A stretch of DNA of 8,636 bases from Deltaproteobacteria bacterium (lineage in GTDB: Bacteria > Desulfobacterota > Desulfarculia > Adiutricales > JAGVGV01): positions 1 through 8,636 of the forward strand of contig JADFXS010000115.1 of the NCBI GenBank assembly GCA_015233515.1, given 5' to 3'. The notes below the pieces were generated by a model, which saw only the letters and a list, made by a program, of their open reading frames with translations, was not told the DNA's origin and made no database searches. Shown piece after piece: positions 1 to 7,224 of the stretch (position 1 is the first letter of the stretch; every line of letters begins with the position of its first letter). The translations under genes were made by a program, and so were the position numbers.

Positions 1-1239
1 TATCTGGGCGAGAACCTGATTTCCAGTTCCTGGCTGAGTGGGAATGCGTTGGATGACCTGGACGAAGTCGCTGTCTCGGGAGGTCGTCTGATCTTGTCCT
101 TTTTTCCGGTGAACGAAAAACCGGTGCTGATTTTACCGGAATTGGATCAAAGCCAGACTGATTTCAAACCCAAGCCCAAGGAAAAAGTAAATGATGAACC
201 GGCAAAACAGACCGCCGAGCCAGAGCCCGCGACCGATAGCAAAGCAGGCCGGGTAAAAGAGGAAACCAAGGGGACCAAAGAAACCAAGGATTCCCAGGAT
301 AAAAAAATAAAAGACCAAAAGGCCGGCGATCAGCCAGGGAAGACCGCCGAGCAGGAGCCCTCAACCGACCGCGGAGCAGGCCGGGTAAAAGACGAAACCA
401 AGGATTCCAAGGATAAAAAAATAAAAGACCAAAAGGCCGGTGATCAGCCCAAAAAAAAGGACCCCTTTGCCAAGTCTCGAGACTCCCTGGCTAAACACTG
501 GGGTCTGGAGATGGCTTTTTTCAACAAATGGGACCCGGTTCAGGGCGGCGAGGCCAAGCCGAAAAAAGCGGGCCAGCCTACGATTCCCTGGCATTCCGCC
601 CTGTTTTTCCATAACTTGAACGGGGCCTGGCAAGTATTGTTCACTGTGCGCGGCCAACCGGTTATCATCGAACGGCAGTACGGTCGGGGGTCGATAGTTC
701 TGTGTTCGGACACTTATTTTTTCAGTAACGAAGCCATCAAAACTATTGAGACCGCCGAACTGCTGGCCGGGTTGATCGGTCCGAACCGACGGATCGTCTT
801 CGACGAGGCCCATTTCGGGGTCCTGGACGATCCCGGCGTGGCCGGACTGGCGCGTAAATATCGCCTGCACGGCCTGCTTTTGGGATTGCTGGTTTTAGCC
901 GGACTATTCATCTGGAAAAATTCATCTTCGTTATTACCAGCCGTGGAAGACGACCAGGGGGAATCAACGACCTTGGTTATTTCTTTTCGGGATTATACAG
1001 CCGGAATGATCAGCCTTTTACGGCGCGGTCTGCCGAAAGCCCAAATCCTGATGGTTTGCTGGCGGGAATGGAAGTCGTCTCCGGCCGCGCCTAAACAAGA
1101 GGATGATCGGTCGTTATCCTCGGCCGAAACGATAGTCAACGGACCAAAGGCTCGGACCGATCCGGTTCAGGCTTATCTGGAAATACAACAAATCCTCTCG
1201 GAAGGAAAAAAGACATGGAAGCGAACACCGACTACTTAA
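1..1239 (+). CDS. DUF4350-type membrane protein, 5' end cut by window edge
   Basis: The reading frame is open from base 1, so the gene starts upstream; a TTG at 49 is in frame but need not be a start. 412 residues are visible. Residues 1-50 and about 155-285 look like the two halves of a DUF4350 domain: a GGRLILSF strand near the front, then YGRGSIVLCSD and the family-like FDEAHFG. One transmembrane helix follows (about 289-305), then a cytoplasmic tail of about 100 residues. Residues 56-154 form a lysine/glutamate/aspartate-rich low-complexity insert containing a duplicated block, which splits the domain. DUF4350 proteins are commonly found beside MoxR and DUF58 genes and their function is unknown; a membrane-anchored partner facing the periplasm is an inference. 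The stop overlaps the MoxR start by 25 bp. The family call rests on sequence style and neighbourhood. Confidence 0.8.
   Translation, partial: YLGENLISSSWLSGNALDDLDEVAVSGGRLILSFFPVNEKPVLILPELDQSQTDFKPKPKEKVNDEPAKQTAEPEPATDSKAGRVKEETKGTKETKDSQDKKIKDQKAGDQPGKTAEQEPSTDRGAGRVKDETKDSKDKKIKDQKAGDQPKKKDPFAKSRDSLAKHWGLEMAFFNKWDPVQGGEAKPKKAGQPTIPWHSALFFHNLNGAWQVLFTVRGQPVIIERQYGRGSIVLCSDTYFFSNEAIKTIETAELLAGLIGPNRRIVFDEAHFGVLDDPGVAGLARKYRLHGLLLGLLVLAGLFIWKNSSSLLPAVEDDQGESTTLVISFRDYTAGMISLLRRGLPKAQILMVCWREWKSSPAAPKQEDDRSLSSAETIVNGPKARTDPVQAYLEIQQILSEGKKTWKRTPTT
211..449 (+). repeat. In-frame imperfect tandem duplication inside the DUF4350 gene
   Basis: Copy 1 spans 211-335 and copy 2 spans 343-449. Copy 2 lacks 18 bp (six codons, roughly GTKETK) present in copy 1. 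Both encode TAE-x-EP, then AGRVK-x-ETK, and end in DKKIKDQKAGDQP. A 29-bp block is identical at 298-326 and 412-440. The duplication keeps frame (start-to-start offset of 44 codons), giving 42- and 36-residue charged repeats. Confidence 0.9.
1200..1206 (+). promoter_or_regulatory. Ribosome binding site for the MoxR gene
   Basis: GGAAGGA lies 8 bases before the ATG at 1215, inside the end of the DUF4350 gene, and supports that start. A stronger AAAGGAGG at 1238-1245 lies within the MoxR coding region, but only 2 bases before an in-frame TTG at 1248, too close for a normal start. Confidence 0.6.
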
Positions 1240-2180
1240 AGGAGGTCTTGAGCCGGGCCAGAGAGGAGGTCGGGAAGGTCATTATCGGCCAAACCGACGT
1301 GGTGGATAAATCCCTAGTGGCCATTTTCACCGGCCATCATGCCTTGATCGAAGGCGTGCCCGGCGTGGCCAAAACCCTGCTGGTGCGGAGCCTGGCCCAT
1401 GTCCTGGGTTGCGAATTCGCTCGAGTCCAGTTTACTCCGGACCTGATGCCGGCGGATATAACCGGCACCCATGTCTTTAACATGCAAAAAAGCGAGTTCA
1501 CCCTGGTCAGAGGACCGGTCTTCACCACCTTTTTATTGGCCGACGAAATCAACCGGGCCCCGGCCAAGACCCAATCCGCCTTACTCCAGGCCATGCAGGA
1601 ACGCCTGGTCTCCATCGACCGGGAGACCCATTTGTTGTCGCCCAATTTTACGGTCTTCGCCACCCAGAACCCGGTGGAATACGAAGGCACCTATCCCTTG
1701 CCCGAAGCCCAAAAAGACCGGTTCATGCTCAAAATCACCATGAATCCGCCGGAACGAGCCGAAGAATTGGTCCTGGCCCAGCGAATGCTGGGGCATGAAT
1801 CGCCGGAAGCCGTTCTGGCCGGCGGAGCCATAAAACCGGTGATCACGGCCGAAGTCCTGGCCGATTTACGGCGAGCGATGGTCGGCATCACCGTGCGGGA
1901 GGAACTGATCGGTTATATCGTGGATATTGTCCGAGCCACCCGGCGGCATCAGAGCGTTCTGGTCGGAGCCGGCCCGCGCGCCACCCAGGCTTTGGTTCTG
2001 GCGGCTCGCGGTTGGGCGGCCTTGGTCGGGCGGGATTTCGTCACCCCGGACGACATCAAGGCCTTGTGCGGTCCCATTCTGGAACACCGCTTGATTTTAA
2101 GGGCTGAATATGAACTGGAAGGTTTGACCACCCACGAAGTCATTCAAGACATTCTGAAAGGGGTTTCGGTCCCGCGATGA
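1215..2180 (+). CDS. MoxR-family AAA+ ATPase
   Basis: A complete 321-residue protein of normal length for MoxR ATPases. It shows Walker A GVPGVAKT (residues 47-54), Walker B LLADEINRA (107-115), sensor 1 FATQNP (148-153), the arginine-finger context KDRF (167-170) and sensor 2 GAGPRA (251-256), followed by a C-terminal lid helical region. All catalytic elements are intact. MoxR proteins hydrolyse ATP as oligomeric rings and are thought to act as chaperones that mature or remodel vWA-domain partners; the partner here is very likely the DUF58 protein encoded next. The start ATG overlaps the end of the DUF4350 gene by 25 bp, and its stop overlaps the next start as ATGA. It is cytoplasmic, with no signal peptide. 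Its exact substrate cannot be read from sequence. Confidence 0.96.
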   Translation: MEANTDYLKEVLSRAREEVGKVIIGQTDVVDKSLVAIFTGHHALIEGVPGVAKTLLVRSLAHVLGCEFARVQFTPDLMPADITGTHVFNMQKSEFTLVRGPVFTTFLLADEINRAPAKTQSALLQAMQERLVSIDRETHLLSPNFTVFATQNPVEYEGTYPLPEAQKDRFMLKITMNPPERAEELVLAQRMLGHESPEAVLAGGAIKPVITAEVLADLRRAMVGITVREELIGYIVDIVRATRRHQSVLVGAGPRATQALVLAARGWAALVGRDFVTPDDIKALCGPILEHRLILRAEYELEGLTTHEVIQDILKGVSVPR

Positions 2181-3541
2181 TCGTTCCCCGGAACAGATTG
2201 CTCTTCTGGAGCGCGGTCATGATCCCCGTGATATCCATGGTCGTGGCCGACCCGGAGACTATCTGGCTGGGTGGCTGGCCGCTCCTGGCCTGGTTGGTCA
2301 TCGCCGTAACGGATGCGTCCCTGGCCAGAAGCCGTTTGAAGGACATCGCGGTGGCCTTGCCGGAAGTCGTCCGTCTGTCAAAAGATCGGGATGGGCAAAT
2401 CCAGATTCGTATAGAAAATCCACGCCAACAAATCCGCCGCTTGACCCTGGCTCTGCGTCTGCCCGCCGAAATAACCAGTCCTGATCCGGAAATGATCGTG
2501 GATTTACCGGAGGGTCATCCTTCGGCAATCGTCTCCTGGCCGTGCCTGGCCTTGCGCCGGGGGCGTTATCTGCTGGATCGGTGTTACCTGGAAACCTCGT
2601 CGGCCTGGGGCCTGTGGGCGACGCGGGCCGCCATTACGGTCAACGCCGAAGTGCGGGTCTACCCCAATGTTTTTAATGAAAGGAAATATCTGGCCACCCT
2701 GTTCCTGGGCCGGGGGGTATTAGGCGCCCATCCTTATCGCCAGATGGGCAAGGGACGTGATTTTGAAAAATTGCGGGAATATTCGCCCGGCGACAGCTTC
2801 GAAGACATCAGCTGGAAGACCACGGCCAAGAGGGGTTCGCCGGTAAGCAAGGTCTATCAAATCGAACGAACCCAGGAAGTTTATGTCATCATCGATTCGT
2901 CACGGTTGAGCGCCAGGGCCGCCAGCCTGGTCAGCGAACGTCGACTGGCGGCTCGACGAAATGATTCCGGCCTGACCACGGTCCTGGAACGCTTTGTCAC
3001 CGCGGCCTTGATCATGGGTTTGGCGGCCGAACGGCAGGGCGATCTGTTCGGCCTGGTAACCTTCAGCAACAAGATTCTTAATTTTGTCCGGGCCAAAAAC
3101 GGCAAAGTTCATTATGACGCCTGCCGGGAAGCTCTGTACATGATTCAACCCCAGGCGGTCTCCCCGGACTTTGACGAGCTTTTCACCTTTATCGGCCACA
3201 AAATCAGGCGGCGGGCCTTGATCGTGATCCTGACCAACATGGACGATCCGGTTCTAGCCGAAGATTTTTTAAAGAGCGTGCAGATCATCGCCCGGCGGCA
3301 CCTGGTGCTGGTCAACATGATCCAGCCCCCGGCCGCCCGGCCGCTCTTTACCAATCCCGAGGTCAAGAGCCCGGATGACCTGTATCAGGAACTGGGCGGA
3401 CATCTCCTATGGGCCAGCCTCCGGGATACCCAGCGCCATCTTAAAAAACGGAACGTGGCTTTCAACACCCTGGACAATGAAAAAATGTGCGCCGAACTGG
3501 TGACTCAATATATCCAAATCAAACAGAGGCAAGCCTTGTGA
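2177..3541 (+). CDS. DUF58 domain protein (vWA-like), membrane anchored
   Basis: 454 residues. Two hydrophobic helices at the N-terminus (about 8-25 and 31-47) anchor it. A beta-rich region follows (about 60-165), then the DUF58 signature at about 194-220 (RDFEKLREYSPGD, then DISWKTTAKRG). Beyond this lies a vWA-like fold: strand VYVIID (235-240), then VTFS (294-297) and IVILTN (349-354). The MIDAS-like site is incomplete: the DxSxS position reads D240-S-S242-R-L244, and the usual late Asp reads N354. Within DUF58 clusters this protein is the presumed target of the MoxR ATPase. It starts in an ATGA overlap with MoxR and ends in a GTGA overlap with the SpoIIM-like gene, suggesting translational coupling. 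Family assignment is firm; metal binding is doubtful. Confidence 0.93.
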   Translation: MIVPRNRLLFWSAVMIPVISMVVADPETIWLGGWPLLAWLVIAVTDASLARSRLKDIAVALPEVVRLSKDRDGQIQIRIENPRQQIRRLTLALRLPAEITSPDPEMIVDLPEGHPSAIVSWPCLALRRGRYLLDRCYLETSSAWGLWATRAAITVNAEVRVYPNVFNERKYLATLFLGRGVLGAHPYRQMGKGRDFEKLREYSPGDSFEDISWKTTAKRGSPVSKVYQIERTQEVYVIIDSSRLSARAASLVSERRLAARRNDSGLTTVLERFVTAALIMGLAAERQGDLFGLVTFSNKILNFVRAKNGKVHYDACREALYMIQPQAVSPDFDELFTFIGHKIRRRALIVILTNMDDPVLAEDFLKSVQIIARRHLVLVNMIQPPAARPLFTNPEVKSPDDLYQELGGHLLWASLRDTQRHLKKRNVAFNTLDNEKMCAELVTQYIQIKQRQAL

Positions 3542-4545
3542 TCATCAATTTGGACAAGTTCATTGCCGAAGAAAAGAGCCATTGGACTAAACTGGAAGCC
3601 ATTCTGGACCGTTTGGCCAAGGACCCTTACCGGCCCATGGACCTGGCGGAAATAAAGTACTTTCATTATCTATATCAGCGGACTTCCGCCGACCTCGCCC
3701 GTATTATGACCTTTTCCGCGGAACCGCAAACACGCCGGTACCTGGAATCCCTGGTGGAACGGGCTTATGGCGAAATACACGAAACCAGGACCAACCCTTT
3801 GAAATTATCGCCGTGGTCGTGGCTCAAACAGACCTTGCCGCAAACTTTCCGCCGACACCTTAACGCCTTCTGGCTGGCTTTGGCCGTGACCGTCATCGGC
3901 GTTTCCTTCGGCGGTTTCGCCTTAAGCCTGGACCCGGACGCCAAGGACGTCATCATGCCTTGGTCCCACCTCAGGCTTTCCCCGGCCGAGCGAGTCGCCC
4001 AGGAGGAAAGCGCCGACCAGGATCGCCTGGCCGGCCATAAAACCACGTTTTCCTCATTCCTGATGACCCATAACACTAAAGTCTCTATTTTAACCATGGC
4101 CTTGGGCCTGACCTGGGGGATAGGGACAATCATCATGCTGTTTTACAACGGCGTCATTTTAGGGGCGGTGGCCCTGGATTACATCCTGGGAGGCCAAACG
4201 AAATTTTTACTGGGCTGGTTACTGCCCCACGGCGTTGTGGAAATACCGGCCATTCTGGTGGCCGGACAAGCCGGCCTGGTCCTGGCCGGAGCCATAATCG
4301 GCTGGGGACGGCCGGTGTCGATGAAAACCCGGCTCCGGGAAGTCTCCGGCGACCTGATGACCCTGATATTCGGGGTGGCCGTATTCCTAATCTGGGCCGG
4401 GATTGTGGAAGCTTTTTTATCCCAGTATCATGAACCGATCATGCCCTACGACCTGAAAATCGGATTCGGGTTGTTGGAACTGATCTTGTTGTTTTTATAT
4501 TTGTGGAAATCAGGATTGGTTTCCGATCGACGGGCCAGGCCATGA
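3538..4545 (+). CDS. SpoIIM/DUF95-family integral membrane protein
   Basis: 335 residues from the GTG at 3538. This start is preferred over an in-frame ATG at 3487 because it forms a GTGA overlap with the DUF58 stop, has AGAGG at 3525-3529, and gives the family-like N-terminus INLDKFIAEEKSHW. A cytoplasmic helical domain of about 105 residues precedes about six hydrophobic segments (about 110-130, 183-200, 203-218, 235-255, 275-295, 306-325). A polar loop lies at about 131-180. The signature LLPHGVVEIPAI is at 228-239, characteristic of SpoIIM/DUF95 proteins. The family is named from Bacillus engulfment, but non-sporulating bacteria carry it in MoxR-DUF58 operons, where its role is unknown. 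A membrane platform for the MoxR/DUF58 pair is an inference. Confidence 0.92.
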   Translation: MIINLDKFIAEEKSHWTKLEAILDRLAKDPYRPMDLAEIKYFHYLYQRTSADLARIMTFSAEPQTRRYLESLVERAYGEIHETRTNPLKLSPWSWLKQTLPQTFRRHLNAFWLALAVTVIGVSFGGFALSLDPDAKDVIMPWSHLRLSPAERVAQEESADQDRLAGHKTTFSSFLMTHNTKVSILTMALGLTWGIGTIIMLFYNGVILGAVALDYILGGQTKFLLGWLLPHGVVEIPAILVAGQAGLVLAGAIIGWGRPVSMKTRLREVSGDLMTLIFGVAVFLIWAGIVEAFLSQYHEPIMPYDLKIGFGLLELILLFLYLWKSGLVSDRRARP

Positions 4546-5309
4546 TCTCGTCCAGAACCAATTCCCTGACCATCAAAACTCCGGAAGGCGTGACTTTTTC
4601 CATGCTGCTGGCCGGGCCGGTGACCAGGTTTTTAGCTTGGTTATTCGATGCCATGGTTATTATCGCCTTGTCCCAGACCGTGGGTAAGCTGCTGGCGGTC
4701 CTGGAAATAATCAGCCGCGATCTGGCCTCGGCGGTGAGCATATTAGGATATTTTTTTATTTCCATAGGTTACGGGATAGTGATGGAATGGTACTGGCGCG
4801 GCCAGACCCTGGGCAAGCATCTGTTCCGTTTGCGAGTCATGGATGCTCAAGGGTTGCGCTTGACCTTCAGCCAGATCGTCATGCGCAACCTGTTGCGCTT
4901 CGTGGACAGCCTGCCGGCCATGTACCTGGTGGGCGGATTGGCCTGTCTCTTATCCAGTCGCGCCCAGCGCCTGGGCGACCTGGCCGCCAACACCGTGGTT
5001 ATCCGCCACCCCAAGGTGTATCAGCCGGACCTGACCCAGATTCTGGCGGACAAGTATAACTCCTTTCATGATTATCCTCATTTGGAAGCGCGCCTGCGGC
5101 AAAAAGTCCTGCCGGGGGAAGCCCGGGTGGCTCTCCAGGCTATAATGCGGCGCGATTATCTGGACCCGGCCGCCAGAGTGACTCTGTTTCATGAGGTGGC
5201 CGATCATTTTCGGAACCTGGTCCAGTTTCCGCCGGAAGCGATAAACGGGATTTCCGACGAGCAATACGTCCGTAACATAGTCGGGGCTTTGTTTCGATCC
5301 AGTAACTAG
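4542..5309 (+). CDS. RDD-family membrane protein with long C-terminal tail
   Basis: 255 residues from the ATG at 4542, which overlaps the SpoIIM-like stop as ATGA; an upstream in-frame GTG at 4503 is disfavoured. The RDD signature residues are visible: R29 and D36 in TRFLAWLFD, and D101 in LRVMDAQG after the motif GQTLGKHLF (87-95). QRLGDLAANTVV at 142-153 closes the domain. Hydrophobic segments lie at about 31-54, 62-82 and 125-137. Residues 154-255 form a soluble, charged, helix-prone tail beyond the domain. RDD proteins are membrane proteins of mostly unknown role, with some linked to ion transport. Its position as the last gene of the MoxR unit suggests a shared function. The ribosome binding site is weak (CCAGG), so it is probably translationally coupled to the previous gene. 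Confidence 0.9.
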   Translation: MISSRTNSLTIKTPEGVTFSMLLAGPVTRFLAWLFDAMVIIALSQTVGKLLAVLEIISRDLASAVSILGYFFISIGYGIVMEWYWRGQTLGKHLFRLRVMDAQGLRLTFSQIVMRNLLRFVDSLPAMYLVGGLACLLSSRAQRLGDLAANTVVIRHPKVYQPDLTQILADKYNSFHDYPHLEARLRQKVLPGEARVALQAIMRRDYLDPAARVTLFHEVADHFRNLVQFPPEAINGISDEQYVRNIVGALFRSSN

Positions 5310-5436
5310 AAAACAGATTATGCTTTAAACCAGTGATGTAACCTGGCGCCACTTCCAACCTCTCTCTAACCAAAAGGCATGAAAAAGGCGTAACGTTTCT
5401 TCCGTTTTTCGCTCTTGGCAGTCAAAGGAGGCAGTG
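5310..5436. other. Gap between the RDD gene and the kinase gene
   Basis: 127 bases. No strong hairpin with a T-run and no confident promoter hexamers were found. Only the kinase ribosome binding site at its right end is clear. Whether the kinase is co-transcribed with the MoxR unit cannot be decided by eye. Confidence 0.5.
5426..5431 (+). promoter_or_regulatory. Ribosome binding site deciding the kinase start
   Basis: A perfect AGGAGG lies 5 bases before the ATG at 5437. An in-frame GTG at 5434 is only 2 bases away, so the ATG is the better start. Confidence 0.8.
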
Positions 5437-6174
5437 ATGAAACGTGGATCAGGCGCGGAAAAATACCTTCCTGGGACATACTCCAGAAAAGGCAGGAATG
5501 CCGCTGAGTTATCGGACGAATACATAAAACGTTGGCTGCAAAAACCGGCTGGGCCTGAAGAATTTTCCACTGAATACGCAATCCCTCCCAGCATCTGCTT
5601 GTCGCGGGAAATCGGCGTCGGCGCCCTGGAAATCGCGGACGCCCTATCCCGGAAAATCGGTTTCCGGGTCCTCGATCGGGAAATTCTGGAACTGATCGCC
5701 GAAAAGGCCGGGACCGGGGAAAGCGCGGTCTTTCGTTTTGACGAACGCTACCTGGGAAAACGTTACGACTTTTTTCTCCAGGCTTTTACCAAGAAACCTT
5801 TTGCCAAAACCCAGTATTTAAAACACCTGTTCAATGTGGTTACTTCGATCGCCACGGAGGAATCCTGCATTTTCGTGGGACGGGGCGTGCATCATCTGCT
5901 TTCCGGAAACAGAATTCTCGCCGTGCGGATCATCGCCTCCAAGGACTATCGGATCAAGAGAATAAAAGAGCTGATGGCCATCAACGAGAAACAAGCCGAA
6001 GAGAGGATTGAAGAAGTCGATCGGGAGCAAAAGGAATTCTTCAAGAATATTTACGGCCAGAAACACCCTTCCGATTACGACTTTGATCTCATTATCAACC
6101 GGAATCTTTTCACCGAGGAAAAATGGGTGGTCGAAGTAATGGAGCAGGCCTTTAAACAGAAGTTTGGAGCCTAG
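5437..6174 (+). CDS. Cytidylate-kinase-like family protein (Cytidylate_kin2 type)
   Basis: 245 residues, soluble, with no signal peptide. About 50 residues without recognised motifs precede ICLSREIGVGALEIADALS (53-71), the place where this family carries its glycine-rich nucleotide loop; the usual GSGG reads GVGA and there is no classical P-loop lysine. RVLDREILELIAE (77-89), the CIFVGRG motif (144-150), a kinase-like VRIIASKDYRIKRI (163-176) and YDFDLIINR (214-222) follow in the family order. A charged helical stretch around 180-205 is lid-like. Relatives are annotated as cytidylate kinases, but this group is distinct from housekeeping Cmk and its substrate is not established. The gene stands alone between two unrelated units. 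Family placement is good; activity on CMP is a guess. Confidence 0.82.
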   Translation: MKRGSGAEKYLPGTYSRKGRNAAELSDEYIKRWLQKPAGPEEFSTEYAIPPSICLSREIGVGALEIADALSRKIGFRVLDREILELIAEKAGTGESAVFRFDERYLGKRYDFFLQAFTKKPFAKTQYLKHLFNVVTSIATEESCIFVGRGVHHLLSGNRILAVRIIASKDYRIKRIKELMAINEKQAEERIEEVDREQKEFFKNIYGQKHPSDYDFDLIINRNLFTEEKWVVEVMEQAFKQKFGA

Positions 6175-6203
6175 CTTAAAAAGATTTCTTTTCGCGCCGG
6201 TGG
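6175..6203. other. Short convergent gap without a clear terminator
   Basis: 29 bases separate the kinase stop from the stop of the opposing permease gene. The only inverted repeat is a 6-bp A/T-rich AAAAGA/TCTTTT (6179-6192) with a 2-base loop, too weak to call a terminator. Confidence 0.6.
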
Positions 6204-7088
6204 CTAGTTGTCGCTGCGCCGGAAGTGTATTTCCAGGCGATAGACTCCCAGGCTCAGGGCCAGGGTCAGAGCCAGGTACAAGAGTGAGATGGTGATCCAG
6301 ATTTCGATGGTCCGGCCGGTGGCGTTCATCAGCTCCAAACCTTGAAAAGTCAGCTCCGGTATGGAGATGGCCGAGACAATGGCTGAATCCTTGACCGTGG
6401 AGATGAACTGACCGGCCAAGGGTGGCAGAAGCCTCTTGATCGCCTGGGGCAGGACGATATGGCGCATTTGTTGCGCCCAGGAGAGTACCAGGGCGTAAGA
6501 GGCTTCCCATTGGCCCTTTTCGATGGACTGAATGCCGGCGCGGACGATTTCCGTGATATAGGCCCCTTGAAAGATGCCGATCGTTGCCACCGCCGATAGA
6601 AACGCGTTGAAAAACCTGGGCGGGGCGAAAAAAAAGGTCAGGATGTCTTGAGTTTCCGGCTGCAGGGACCGGACATATTCCTCGATGCCCAGAGCCGGCA
6701 TGATCTGGTCGCTGACAAAATAGTAGAAGATGAAAACCAGCACTAAAGGCGGCAGATTGCGGACCAACTCCAAGTAAGTCCGGCCGATGAGCCGGTTGAA
6801 AAGTTTGGGGGTTGTCCGCAGGATGCCCATGACCAGGCCGATGACGGTGGCCAGGATGGTGGCCCAGACGCTCAGGCGGATAGTGTTGTATAGACCCTGC
6901 ATGATGACGGCGGAAGTCCAGCGGCCGGTATTTTCATCGTACCTGAATAGATACTTGGGTATCACCGACCAGTTCCACGTGTAATTGAGTTTGACCGTCA
7001 CCCGGTGAACCACATAGATCGAGACCGCGGCCAGCAGGGTGATGATAACCACGTCCAGCCAGACGATTTTGGTTTTTTTCTGGATCAA
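6204..7088 (-). CDS. Amino-acid-type ABC transporter permease (HisM/GlnP type)
   Basis: 294 residues. An N-terminal helix (about 9-27) is followed by a roughly 35-residue periplasmic-side segment, then the permease core from GLYNTIRLSVW (65-75) with helices near 72-90, 112-126, 160-180, 232-245 and 263-283. The cytoplasmic coupling loop is at 195-214 (6447-6506): EAS then VLSW and ending IVLP. The usual glycine of this EAA loop is valine (V201). TGRTIEIW near the end is typical of the family. The start is a TTG at 7088 with no obvious ribosome binding site; a TAG seven codons upstream excludes a longer form. It is the third gene of the importer unit, 184 bp after the binding-protein gene. No second permease is visible, so it may homodimerise or pair with a gene outside the window. 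Confidence 0.92.
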   Translation of the reverse strand: MIQKKTKIVWLDVVIITLLAAVSIYVVHRVTVKLNYTWNWSVIPKYLFRYDENTGRWTSAVIMQGLYNTIRLSVWATILATVIGLVMGILRTTPKLFNRLIGRTYLELVRNLPPLVLVFIFYYFVSDQIMPALGIEEYVRSLQPETQDILTFFFAPPRFFNAFLSAVATIGIFQGAYITEIVRAGIQSIEKGQWEASYALVLSWAQQMRHIVLPQAIKRLLPPLAGQFISTVKDSAIVSAISIPELTFQGLELMNATGRTIEIWITISLLYLALTLALSLGVYRLEIHFRRSDN

Positions 7089-7167
7089 GTTGCGAGTACC
7101 CGGGAACTATCTAATCTTGTTTTACTATTTTGTGACATTCATTGCCCGGAAGTCGATTGTTTCACTG

Positions 7168-7191
7168 GTTCACAAACTCCAGCTTTCAAAC
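7168..7191. repeat. Degenerate relative of the adjacent palindrome
   Basis: Aligned without gaps to 7198-7221, it matches at 16 of 24 positions: it begins GTTC, shares AGCTT and ends AAC. It lies 30 bp away in the same orientation and is best read as a decayed copy, though chance similarity is possible. Confidence 0.4.
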
Positions 7192-7196
7192 GAATA

Positions 7197-7222
7197 GGTT
7201 CCCAAGCAGGAGCTTGGGAACC
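7197..7222. repeat. Perfect palindrome, 11-bp stem and 4-base loop (REP-like)
   Basis: GGTTCCCAAGC (7197-7207), loop AGGA, GCTTGGGAACC (7212-7222). It lies in the gap between the binding-protein and permease genes. In the minus-strand transcript it forms a very stable hairpin not followed by a U-run, so it is a poor intrinsic terminator. Similar GTTCCCAAGC palindromes are, from memory, dispersed in many bacterial genomes. Confidence 0.85.
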
Positions 7223-7224
7223 AG

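Noticed and set aside
133..870. Long open frames on the minus strand across the DUF4350 gene
   Set aside because: They are antisense to a coding frame with clear domain motifs; the repeats and low stop frequency come from the codon bias of the charged insert. No ribosome binding site or family resemblance.
1238..1250. Strong AAAGGAGG followed by TTG as an alternative MoxR start
   Set aside because: The spacing to TTG is only 2 bases, and the codons encode a helix consistent with the ATPase N-terminus; the ATG at 1215 has a suitably spaced site.
3487..3537. Earlier ATG for the SpoIIM-like gene
   Set aside because: It would overlap the DUF58 coding region by 55 bp and add residues unlike the family N-terminus; the GTG at 3538 gives a GTGA overlap and a ribosome binding site.
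5310..5425. Possible terminator or promoter, for example AACG/CGTT near 5393
   Set aside because: The stem is only 4 bp and no convincing -35/-10 pair with proper spacing was found.
5818..6510. Long minus-strand open frame across the kinase and permease 3' ends
   Set aside because: It spans two genes on opposite strands and has no family-like motif; it is a shadow frame.
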